Positions 1 through 5,682 of a stretch of 7,390 nt of DNA are shown piece by piece (the first letter of the stretch is position 1; every line of letters begins with the position of its first letter). Source of the DNA: JBBRMQ01 sp038230775 (GTDB lineage Bacteria > Acidobacteriota > Thermoanaerobaculia > Gp7-AA8); assembly GCA_038230775.1 (NCBI GenBank), contig JBBRMQ010000219.1, positions 1 to 7,390 on the forward strand, read 5' to 3'. Under the pieces are notes generated by a model, which searched no databases, was not told the origin of the DNA, and saw only the letters and a program-made list of their open reading frames with translations. Made by a program: the position numbers and the translations under genes.

Positions 1-17
1 ACGGTAGCGAGCCGGTT

Positions 18-785
18 CTACAGGATGCGATCGAGGCCGCGCACCAGCCCGGTGAAATCGCGCACGCGCCGGATCGCGAGCAACGTGCCGCCGATGTACG
101 GCGCCGCGCCGGGACCGCCGTCATATTGAAGACTGAGCCGCTCGTCCTGCTGCCCGAACCGGACTTCGAGTCCGATGGTGTAGCCCGGCAGCCGGAGGGA
201 GTGAATCCTCGAACGATCCACATCCGCCCCGCGCGCCTCGGCCCTGCCCACGATCTTCTCCACCGGAACCTCGACATGCGGCGCACGCACTTCCGAGATT
301 CGCCACGCGAGCTCGCGCGCCATGCCGCTGGGCGCGTCGATCTTGCCGTCATAGGCGCTGTCGATGATCTCCCAGCTCGGAAGATACTTCGCGGCCTCGA
401 CGGCGAACCTCTGCAACAGCGCGGCGGCGATCGCGAAGTTGCCGACGGCGACGACACCGACCGCCGCCGATCGTGCGGCCGCATCGATCTCGCGAAAGTC
501 GTCCTGAGCCAGGCCCGAACTGCCGATCACGACGTGCAGGCCGGCGCCAATGGCCGAGAGAACGTTCGCCTTCACCGAAGCGGCGCTGGTGTAATCGACG
601 AAGACGTCGGACGGCGTGGCGAGCGCTTCCTCGACCGAGCCGTGAATGGTGACGCCGCCGAGGCGCTCGCCTCGCGCGCGGCGGGCGATGGCGGCGGCGA
701 GTTGGAGATCCTCCGCCTCTTCGATGGCGAGTGCGAGCGGCTTACCGACCCATCCGGTCGCGCCGGCAAGAGTGACTCGAATCAT
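18..785 (-). CDS. dapB: 4-hydroxy-tetrahydrodipicolinate reductase-like protein (DapB family, altered active site)
   Basis: The 255-aa product has the DapB two-domain layout. An N-terminal Rossmann fold carries GATGWVG (residues 8-14) for the nicotinamide dinucleotide, then VDYTSAASV (63-71) and IGSSGL (87-92, usually IGTTG). GNFAIAA (115-121) stands where the family has PNFSIG. The C-terminal catalytic domain carries EIIDSAYDGKIDAPSGMA (139-156). DapB reduces hydroxy-tetrahydrodipicolinate with NAD(P)H in cytosolic lysine/diaminopimelate synthesis. The length fits (family about 240-275 aa). The family motif is E-x-H-H-x-x-K-x-D-A-P-S-G-T; here the two His positions read Ala144 and Tyr145, while Lys148 and DAPSG remain, so the substrate or catalytic mechanism may differ. 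The ATG start at 785 has AGGA about 9 nt upstream. No lysine-pathway neighbour is visible. Family membership is well supported; the exact reaction is not. Confidence 0.85.
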   Translation of the reverse strand: MIRVTLAGATGWVGKPLALAIEEAEDLQLAAAIARRARGERLGGVTIHGSVEEALATPSDVFVDYTSAASVKANVLSAIGAGLHVVIGSSGLAQDDFREIDAAARSAAVGVVAVGNFAIAAALLQRFAVEAAKYLPSWEIIDSAYDGKIDAPSGMARELAWRISEVRAPHVEVPVEKIVGRAEARGADVDRSRIHSLRLPGYTIGLEVRFGQQDERLSLQYDGGPGAAPYIGGTLLAIRRVRDFTGLVRGLDRIL

Positions 786-787
786 CG

Positions 788-810
788 CGTGATCCTATCG
801 CTCGATCACG
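788..810. promoter_or_regulatory. Inverted repeat in the dapB-like leader
   Basis: CGTGATC (788-794) and GATCACG (804-810) are perfect 7-bp inverted arms separated by 9 nt, directly upstream of the dapB-like start at 785. The Shine-Dalgarno-like AGGA of that gene lies in the loop and adjoining arm. It could be an operator or an RNA hairpin that hides the ribosome binding site. Only the symmetry is seen; the function is inferred. Confidence 0.35.
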
Positions 811-897
811 GGATCTGCACCAGATGGTCCGCGAGAGAAGAGCTCAGGTCCGCCATGTGCGTCAATCTACCGCCGCGCCGCACACATACGGTCCGGC

Positions 898-928
898 GCC
901 TCCGCTGGGGTCCGCCTCCGCTGGGGTC
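898..928. repeat. Two-copy tandem repeat, 16-bp period
   Basis: The 15-mer GCCTCCGCTGGGGTC occurs at 898-912 and again at 914-928, separated by one base. The second copy runs directly into the palindromic repeat unit beginning at 923. It looks like part of the same intergenic repeat family and has no coding role that can be seen. Confidence 0.8.
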
Positions 929-992
929 AGGCCTTTGCTTCGATGGTTTTTTCACGGTGGGTGGAAAAGTGTCGAAGCGAAGGTCTGACCCC
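923..992. repeat. REP-like palindromic unit (imperfect inverted repeat)
   Basis: The arm at 923-943 (beginning GGGGTCAGGCCTTTGCTTCG) is matched by the reverse complement at 972-992 (ending GAAGGTCTGACCCC), 19 of 21 positions by hand count, around a 28-nt centre that includes a T-run. Extragenic palindromes of this style are commonly dispersed by Y1 (RAYT/TnpA-REP) transposases, and a possible scrap of such a gene lies near 2966-3080. The T-rich centre makes a terminator role less likely. Confidence 0.6.
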
Positions 993-1072
993 ATCTAAAG
1001 TAAAGCGTCGACGCGAAGGTCTGACCCCATCTACGAGACCTGAAGCGAAGGTCTGACCCCATCTACGAGACC
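977..1072. repeat. Three spaced direct repeats (GCGAAGGTCTGACCCCATCT core)
   Basis: A 21-bp core occurs at 977-997, 1013-1033 and 1045-1065. The second and third copies are identical for 28 bp (1013-1040 and 1045-1072), continuing through CGAGACC. The intervals are 36 and 32 bp with gaps of 15 and 11 nt. The core is also the right arm of the palindrome at 923-992. The array ends 9 bp before the first small gene of the plus-strand cluster, so it occupies that gene's likely promoter region. Confidence 0.85.
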
Positions 1073-1080
1073 GTATCGAT

Positions 1081-1386
1081 GTGTCACAGCACGCTCAGAA
1101 GACCCACCCTCGGTATTCACATTCGCATTGCAAGGCTCAGCCTTGCGATCATTGCGGCGGAACGCTTTGCTTCGATTGCTGCAAGGAGCGGGAAGCGATC
1201 CGGGAGTGTGCGCGCGATTGGCGGTGGCATTCGTTCTGCCGTCCTTGCGGGCGTTGCATCGGGCACGGATCGCTGACGGGCCGAATAGAAACACCGCCGG
1301 GGCCGCGCGAATGCTATACGTGCAGTGCGCGGGCGGAGGTTCTGGATACGGAAGCGAGAGATCAAAGGAGGGAGGCAGGAACATGA
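1081..1386 (+). CDS. Small cysteine-rich putative zinc-binding protein
   Basis: I do not recognise this 101-aa protein. It carries 12 cysteines, most in knuckle-like pairs: C17, C22/C25 (CDHC), C30/C33/C34 (CFDCC), C43, C53/C56/C59 (CRPCGRC) and C78/C81 (CYTC), with His at 16, 24, 50 and 62. That is enough for two or more zinc sites, or less likely an iron-sulfur cluster. There is no membrane segment or signal peptide, so it should be cytosolic. The start is GTG at 1081 with no good Shine-Dalgarno; an overlapping ATG at 1079 opens a different frame without the Cys pattern. Its TGA overlaps the ATG of the next gene as ATGA, which strongly supports this frame. The repeat array just upstream may have replaced part of the original 5' region. 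Confidence 0.6.
   Translation: MSQHAQKTHPRYSHSHCKAQPCDHCGGTLCFDCCKEREAIRECARDWRWHSFCRPCGRCIGHGSLTGRIETPPGPRECYTCSARAEVLDTEARDQRREAGT
1365..1375 (+). promoter_or_regulatory. Strong Shine-Dalgarno of the 81-aa gene
   Basis: AAGGAGGGAGG lies 7-11 nt before the ATG at 1383, inside the 3' end of the Cys-rich gene. It decides the start of the downstream gene: although the reading frame is open from 1128, this is the only start in it with a near-perfect ribosome binding site. Confidence 0.7.
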
Positions 1387-1628
1387 AGGAAGGGATAACG
1401 TTTTTCTCGACCGACGGCGGCAGGGGCTTGCCGCATCGAGGGGTATTCCGGTGGGTGAATGAGCCGGGGATTCTGAAGCTGGAGAAGTGGACCGGCAGCG
1501 AATGGATCGATTGGCCGGATCTCATATCGGCGTGCGGAATCGGCGGCAGCACGGAGTACGTGCAGATCGACGAAAAGGAAGCGCGCAACATGATGGGCGG
1601 CGTTGTGACCGTTCCGCCGGGGGCGTAG
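1383..1628 (+). CDS. Hypothetical 81-aa soluble protein, translationally coupled
   Basis: The product is unknown. It begins MKEGITFFSTDGGRG and is rich in Trp and charged residues (FRWVNEPG, LEKWTGSEWIDWPDL), giving a compact soluble profile without signal peptide or membrane segment. It has one Cys. The strand-like pattern at 20-45 could be a small beta-sheet domain. The ATG overlaps the stop of the Cys-rich gene (ATGA) and is preceded by a strong Shine-Dalgarno, so the two are almost certainly co-translated. It ends at a TAG (1626-1628). The same frame stays open after that stop into the next small gene, which raises the possibility of readthrough or a gene split by a stop. Confidence 0.65.
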   Translation: MKEGITFFSTDGGRGLPHRGVFRWVNEPGILKLEKWTGSEWIDWPDLISACGIGGSTEYVQIDEKEARNMMGGVVTVPPGA

Positions 1629-1712
1629 AAGCGAGCAGCTCGTCCTTCTCGCATCCCGCCTGAAGTCGTTATTGCGAAATTCAAGAAACAAGAAGAGCGG
1701 GCGATTCGTGTA

Positions 1713-1970
1713 GTGGGTCTCGCTCTGCTCCTTGCGGGCTTCAGCGGCCTCATCACATATTTGGCTCGAGACGGACCCGACGCAGTCTTCATGGCAGCAG
1801 CGCTCGGCACGATGGCATTTTTCGGTTTTGCTGCGGCCTATTCCGGCTTTACTCATCGATGCCCGGTTTGTAATAGTCCGGTCAGCGCGAACGACAGCTC
1901 TGTCATTCACTTCAGCGGAGCAGATGCCTTTCCGGAAAGTTGCCCGAGATGTGGCGCGCGGCTGCGGTGA
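1713..1970 (+). CDS. Small two-helix membrane protein with C-terminal zinc ribbon
   Basis: The 85-aa protein has two hydrophobic segments (about residues 2-18 and 25-46). These are followed by a zinc-ribbon-like tail: CPVC (C50/C53), then CPRC (C77/C80), 23 residues apart, ending GARLR. The expected arrangement is a membrane hairpin with a cytosolic metal-binding tail. The specific function is unknown. The GTG start at 1713 is uncertain: there is no clear Shine-Dalgarno, and the frame is open back to 1629. That upstream stretch reads as a plausible charged cytosolic lead (KFKKQEERAIRVV) but has no ATG, GTG or TTG, so the true start may be non-standard or lost. It follows the 81-aa gene on the same strand by 84 bp. 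Its Cys pairs echo those of the first gene in the cluster. Confidence 0.5.
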   Translation: MGLALLLAGFSGLITYLARDGPDAVFMAAALGTMAFFGFAAAYSGFTHRCPVCNSPVSANDSSVIHFSGADAFPESCPRCGARLR

Positions 1971-2140
1971 CACGCGCTAGGGCATATCCCATGGCTAAAC
2001 CGCCGACGACCGACATCCCAACGAGACCCGCCGTGAGCGAAATAGATGCAGCAACGCGCCACGATCGAATCAATAGAGCGGTCAACCCCAGGGCGACTGT
2101 GATCCGTGGACCCCATCCGCGCCCCCCGCCGTCCAACGTA
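1912..2140 (-). pseudogene. Possible membrane-protein remnant, truncated at its N-terminus
   Basis: On the minus strand a frame ending at TGA 1912-1914 encodes two hydrophobic stretches (ITVALGLTALLI, then VAASISLTAGLVGMSVVGGLAMGYALARV) and a basic tail. The frame loses meaning where the IS30 fragment begins on the other strand (about 2132-2141), and no start codon with a ribosome site is visible. It may be the 3' end of a membrane-protein gene cut by that insertion. It overlaps the zinc-ribbon gene convergently by 59 bp, which weakens the case. A chance hydrophobic reading of antisense DNA is the alternative. Confidence 0.25.
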
Positions 2141-2503
2141 ACCTCCGACGCCCTCAACGATCGTGTGCTCAGATTGCTTCGCCGCCCGGCGCGCGACCGG
2201 CGGCTCATCTTTAAGACGTTCACCGCCGACAACGGAACCGAATTCCACAGCCACCTGGAGATCGCGCGCAAGACGGGTGTCCGGTTCTACTTCGCCACGC
2301 CGTATCACTCGTGGGAGCGCGGAACGAACGAGAACACCAACGGCTTGATCCGCCAGTACCTGCCGAAGCGCACATCGATGGCCTCACTCACTCAGACCGA
2401 CTGCAATGAGATCGCGCAACGACTCAACGCCCGCCCTCGGAAACGACTCGGATTCGCAACCCCGGCCGAGATCATGCGCGGCGTGTCGCGACGGCCGCGC
2501 TGA
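2132..2503 (+). pseudogene. IS30-family transposase, 5'-truncated
   Basis: The last roughly 120 codons match the C-terminal half of the IS30 DDE integrase domain: TADNGTEF carries the second catalytic Asp, FATPYHSWERGTNENTNG the catalytic Glu region, then LIRQYLPKRTSM and the closing LNARPRKRLGFATPAEIM. Full-length relatives have some 320-400 residues with an N-terminal helix-turn-helix and the first Asp, both missing here. Recognisable similarity starts near SDALNDRVLRLL (about 2144). The frame continues upstream to 1940, but that part looks like antisense of other sequence. With the DNA-binding domain and first catalytic residue gone it cannot transpose by itself. It ends at TGA 2501-2503. 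Confidence 0.85.
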
Positions 2504-2648
2504 CACAAACTCCACTCCCCCGCCAGGTTCACGCTCATCGTCTCAATCAGCAACAGCCTCTCACCGCTGACGCTACCGCGTTCCACGCCGCGATCCAAGC
2601 TAAGAAACACCACTACAAGCCGTCGATCGATACAATGGCCCAGTCAGC

Positions 2649-2674
2649 GTTGCAGTTCACCCTTGAACTCAGGC
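2649..2674. repeat. Candidate right inverted repeat of the IS30 element
   Basis: GTTGCAGTTCACCCTTGAAC begins at 2649. It resembles the right end of IS30-family elements, which typically read GTTGC followed by an AT/CA-rich stretch and TTGAA. It faces the correct way for the transposase at 2132-2503 but lies 145 bp beyond its stop, further than usual. I find no matching left end upstream. Confidence 0.4.
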
Positions 2675-2965
2675 CGGCCACGCGATCAGCGATAGTTGAT
2701 GGCGACCGTGAATGACATTTGGAAGTCTGGGCGGTCGCGTGAGCCGCCGGGCCTTCTATCGTCGGTCGATCGGTGTGGTACTGACGAAGTCGTCAAAACG
2801 CGGGGCGATCTTATCGGCCATCACTGCCGTGGACATGAACATCCGCCTCGTGCCGACGCGTACGACCCCTGCCAGCTCATTTTGGTTGCCGCGACGAGCT
2901 AGAGTCATCCTGAATCCCATTCGGCGACAACCGCAAGCATCGGCTGAGGCGCGACGGCGCGCACG
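2675..2965. other. Stretch without a recognisable gene
   Basis: Several frames on both strands stay open for 50-110 codons here, as expected by chance at this base composition. None shows a domain, a ribosome site or a convincing composition. It sits between two transposon scraps and is best viewed as degraded intergenic DNA. Confidence 0.5.
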
Positions 2966-3080
2966 ACCTTCGCCCGGCTGCCCGTGGACTACAGCCAGGC
3001 GCTCGAGTTTCCCGGCGCTCTCTACCATGCCGTCCGATGGCGCGCTGGACTGGCGGATGATCCGTCGAGCGAGCCCGCGT
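2966..3080 (+). pseudogene. Possible N-terminal scrap of a REP-associated (Y1) transposase
   Basis: In the frame through 2984 the translation contains ARLPVDYS followed by QALEFPGALYHAVRW and AGLADD. RAYT/TnpA-REP proteins of the Y1 HUH family typically begin with a stretch like R-x-x-LEFPGALYHVTxRG, so the match is specific but very short (about 20 residues). The HUH motif and the catalytic Tyr are absent, because the downstream DNA is the 3' end of the amidohydrolase gene. Its presence would explain the REP-like repeats at 898-1072. A chance match cannot be excluded. Confidence 0.35.
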
Positions 3081-3081
3081 A

Positions 3082-5670
3082 TCACCTGCCTGCTGCCAGC
3101 GACTCGGCCTCACGAAGCAGGGCGTCGAGTTTTGCACGGTCGAGAAAGCGGCCGTTGACGACGACCGCGGAGATGCGCTGCGTGTTGTGAATGTCGGTCA
3201 GCGGATTCGCATCGAGCAGGACGAGGTCGGCGAGCTTTCCCGTTTCGATCGTGCCGTGATCGGCGAGGCGGTGCAAAACCCGCGCGGGTGTGATTGTCGC
3301 TGCCTGCAGCGCCTGCAGCGGCGTGAGGCCGGCCTCGACGAGGAGTGCAAGCTCTTCATGCAGCGTAAAGCCGGGGATGCGAGCCGACGCAATGTCGCTG
3401 CCTGCGAGCAGGATCACGCCGGCGCGGTTCATCTGGCCGGTCACTTCCCTCAGCTCCGCGTAGAGCGCCTTCCACTCTTCAAGCTCTCCCGCCTTCATGC
3501 CGCTCAGGAGCTTGTCCGCTTCGGCCAGGAGCGACGGCGGAACGTATTTCCGCCGCGGATCGGGCGGACGCGAGCTTTCGTGCGCTTCGATACCTTCGAT
3601 CACCGTCCGCACGGCTACGAGCGTCGGCGTTACGGCCGTTCCGTTCGCGACGAACTTCGCGAAAAGCACGTTCGCCGCGTCCGTACGGAATCGCCGAATT
3701 GCCTGGGGCAACGGCTCCTTGCCGGCCGCGGTGGCGAACGTTCCCTCGAAGAGCGTCTGCGTGTGCTCGATCGTGACCTGTCCTGCGTCGGAGGCTTCTT
3801 CCGGCGTCACGGTCATCGGGATGTGGCCGACGACGGTGAGCCCCTGCTTCTTCGCCTCATCGATTGCTGCGAAGTAGGAGTCGCGCGGCATGCGTCGATG
3901 AATCTTGATGAAGTCGACCCCTGCTTCCTTGAGTGCGCGGACGATGCCCCGGGTCTCATCCGGATTGCCGGCCACGAGCTGGTAGGCGTTGAATTTCTGT
4001 CCGTTGATGATCGGCCCGACGCGAAGGATGCCTGGCCCGGTGATGAGGCCTGCCCCGATCTTCGTGCGCCAGGCGTCGATCTCCTCAAGCTTGGATCCCA
4101 CGTCGCGCACGTTCGTTACACCGTTGGCGATGAGCAGCGGTAGCGCGCCCGACTTCGTCCAGCTCAGATGCACATGCATGTCCCACAGGCCAGGGATGAG
4201 GAACTTGCCGCGGCCGTCAATGATCCGTGCCGTCTTCGGCGGTGGCTCGCTCGCGGCGACGGACACGATGCGATTGCCTCGGATCATGACCGTCATGAGC
4301 GGATGCAGGGCGCCGCTCTGTACGTCGATCACGGTTGCGTTTGTGATGGCGACTGACGACGCCTCGTCCTCGACGTCGGCGAGCATTTTGTCGAGTGCCG
4401 CTCGGTCGTAATAGACGCCCCGCGACATCACCCCGGCAATGCGCGAGGTGTTGGCGATGTCATGGAGCGGGTTGGCGTCGAGCAACACCACATCAGCGCG
4501 CTTGCCCGTGGCGATGGTGCCTCTCTCGTTATCCACGCCGAGGAATTCGGCTGGATTGCGCGTCGCGGCGAGGAGCGCTTCCATCGGCGTGAAACCGAGG
4601 ACGGAGACGAGCTCCTTTAGCTCGTCATGCACGCCGAAGCCGGGGTAGATCAGCGCGACGGCGGCGTCGGTGCCGGCCAGGAAGCGCATCCCTTCCTCGT
4701 GCATCTCTCGGTCGTTCCGGATGACACCTCTCGCAAAACCTTCCCAGTCCACCGGCTTTTCACCGCGCCGCTCCTGGACCTGTTCGCGCCAGTCGCGAAG
4801 GAGATGTTCGGAGATGTACCGGCGTCGGGGATCGATGCGGCCGGCATCGTCATTCACGATCAGTTCGGCCTGCGCGTTCGGCACGAGGAGCCACTGCCTT
4901 CCGACAACCAGCGTCGGCACTATGGCCACGCCTGCCTTAGCCAACTGCCGGAACTCGGCGCGCCGTTCACCCTCCGCCTTGGGCAGCCGCCCGGGCGGCA
5001 GGTAATGCTCGATGCTCTTCTGCCCGGAGCGAAGCAGATCGGCGGGCGTGAGGTCGTTGGCATGTCCCACCAGTTTCAGTCCCGCGGCGCGTGCGGCGTC
5101 GGCGATGGCGAAGTACGTTTCGCGTGATGCGAACGTGCGCACCTTCACGTAGTCCGCGCCCCGTTTGCGGAGCATGGCCACGGCCTCGGCGGCCTGGCGC
5201 GGGTTCGCCACCGGCAGCCGGATCGTGCTCACCGGTTCCACCACGTGCTCGTCGAGCATGCGCTGGACATTTGCGGCGCTTTCGAGCATTGGCCCGGAGG
5301 TGCGGATGCGCGGCCCGACCCGCGAGCCCGAGGCGATCTCGTCGCGCCAGCGATGAACTTCGTCGATGTCGCTTCCCATGTCGCGAACGCTCGTCACGCC
5401 ATTTGCGACGCAGAGCTTCAGAGCCCCTTCGCCGGTCTTCGACAGGTGGATGTGTGAGTCGAATAGTCCCGGGATCAGGAAGCGGTTGGTGCCGTCAATG
5501 ACCGTCGCGCCGCCGGGTACAACGATCGTTGCCGCATCTCCCGCTGCGACGATCGTGTCGTTCTCCACGACCACGGTCGCGTTCGGGCGCGGAGGTCCGC
5601 TGCTGCCGTCGATCAGGGTCACATGCACGATGGCGATGGCGAGGGAGAAGAGAAGATTGGGCATGGCCAT
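3082..5670 (-). CDS. Tandem double-domain metal-dependent amidohydrolase
   Basis: The product has about 862 residues; numbering here starts at the TTG at 5673. It contains two complete amidohydrolase (imidazolonepropionase-like) domains. Domain 1 (about 14-435) has H74/H76 in DSHIHLS, K177 as the likely carboxylated lysine, H204, H223 and D336. Domain 2 (about 441-860) repeats the set: H500/H502 in DMHVHLS, K590, H617, H637 and D760. Each half ends with the returning beta-domain (TGK-x-ADxVLLDANPL). Such enzymes hydrolyse C-N bonds of cyclic amides, dipeptides or N-acyl compounds; the substrate here is unknown. The N-terminus has a short hydrophobic stretch (PNLLFSLAIAIV) without preceding Lys/Arg, which could be a weak signal peptide that merges into the first strand. 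Possible starts are TTG 5673, ATG 5670 and ATG 5664; I chose 5670, with GTAGG upstream. Single-domain relatives have 400-450 aa, so this is an internal duplication. Confidence 0.9.
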   Translation of the reverse strand: MAMPNLLFSLAIAIVHVTLIDGSSGPPRPNATVVVENDTIVAAGDAATIVVPGGATVIDGTNRFLIPGLFDSHIHLSKTGEGALKLCVANGVTSVRDMGSDIDEVHRWRDEIASGSRVGPRIRTSGPMLESAANVQRMLDEHVVEPVSTIRLPVANPRQAAEAVAMLRKRGADYVKVRTFASRETYFAIADAARAAGLKLVGHANDLTPADLLRSGQKSIEHYLPPGRLPKAEGERRAEFRQLAKAGVAIVPTLVVGRQWLLVPNAQAELIVNDDAGRIDPRRRYISEHLLRDWREQVQERRGEKPVDWEGFARGVIRNDREMHEEGMRFLAGTDAAVALIYPGFGVHDELKELVSVLGFTPMEALLAATRNPAEFLGVDNERGTIATGKRADVVLLDANPLHDIANTSRIAGVMSRGVYYDRAALDKMLADVEDEASSVAITNATVIDVQSGALHPLMTVMIRGNRIVSVAASEPPPKTARIIDGRGKFLIPGLWDMHVHLSWTKSGALPLLIANGVTNVRDVGSKLEEIDAWRTKIGAGLITGPGILRVGPIINGQKFNAYQLVAGNPDETRGIVRALKEAGVDFIKIHRRMPRDSYFAAIDEAKKQGLTVVGHIPMTVTPEEASDAGQVTIEHTQTLFEGTFATAAGKEPLPQAIRRFRTDAANVLFAKFVANGTAVTPTLVAVRTVIEGIEAHESSRPPDPRRKYVPPSLLAEADKLLSGMKAGELEEWKALYAELREVTGQMNRAGVILLAGSDIASARIPGFTLHEELALLVEAGLTPLQALQAATITPARVLHRLADHGTIETGKLADLVLLDANPLTDIHNTQRISAVVVNGRFLDRAKLDALLREAESLAAGR

Positions 5671-5682
5671 CAATCTAATCGC

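Noticed and set aside
947..952. Rho-independent terminator using the T-run at 947-952
   Set aside because: The T-run lies between the arms of the palindrome, not after a GC-rich hairpin, so it does not fit a terminator.
126..998. Long plus-strand reading frame opposite the dapB-like gene
   Set aside because: It is antisense to a well-supported DapB-family frame, has no domain, and is Arg/Asp-rich as expected for a shadow of GC-rich coding DNA.
977..1072. CRISPR array
   Set aside because: Only three copies, gaps of 11-15 nt are far too short for spacers, and no cas genes are present.
1031..1973. Long minus-strand frames opposite the small-gene cluster
   Set aside because: They are Pro/Ser/Arg-rich with no motif. 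The plus strand has Cys pairs, an ATGA overlap and a strong Shine-Dalgarno, so the plus-strand genes are preferred.
1940..2131. N-terminal half of an intact IS30 transposase
   Set aside because: The frame is open but shows no helix-turn-helix or first catalytic Asp. The composition looks like antisense of hydrophobic sequence.
3187..4143. 318-codon plus-strand frame opposite the amidohydrolase
   Set aside because: It is antisense to domain 2 with all its metal ligands, so it is a shadow.
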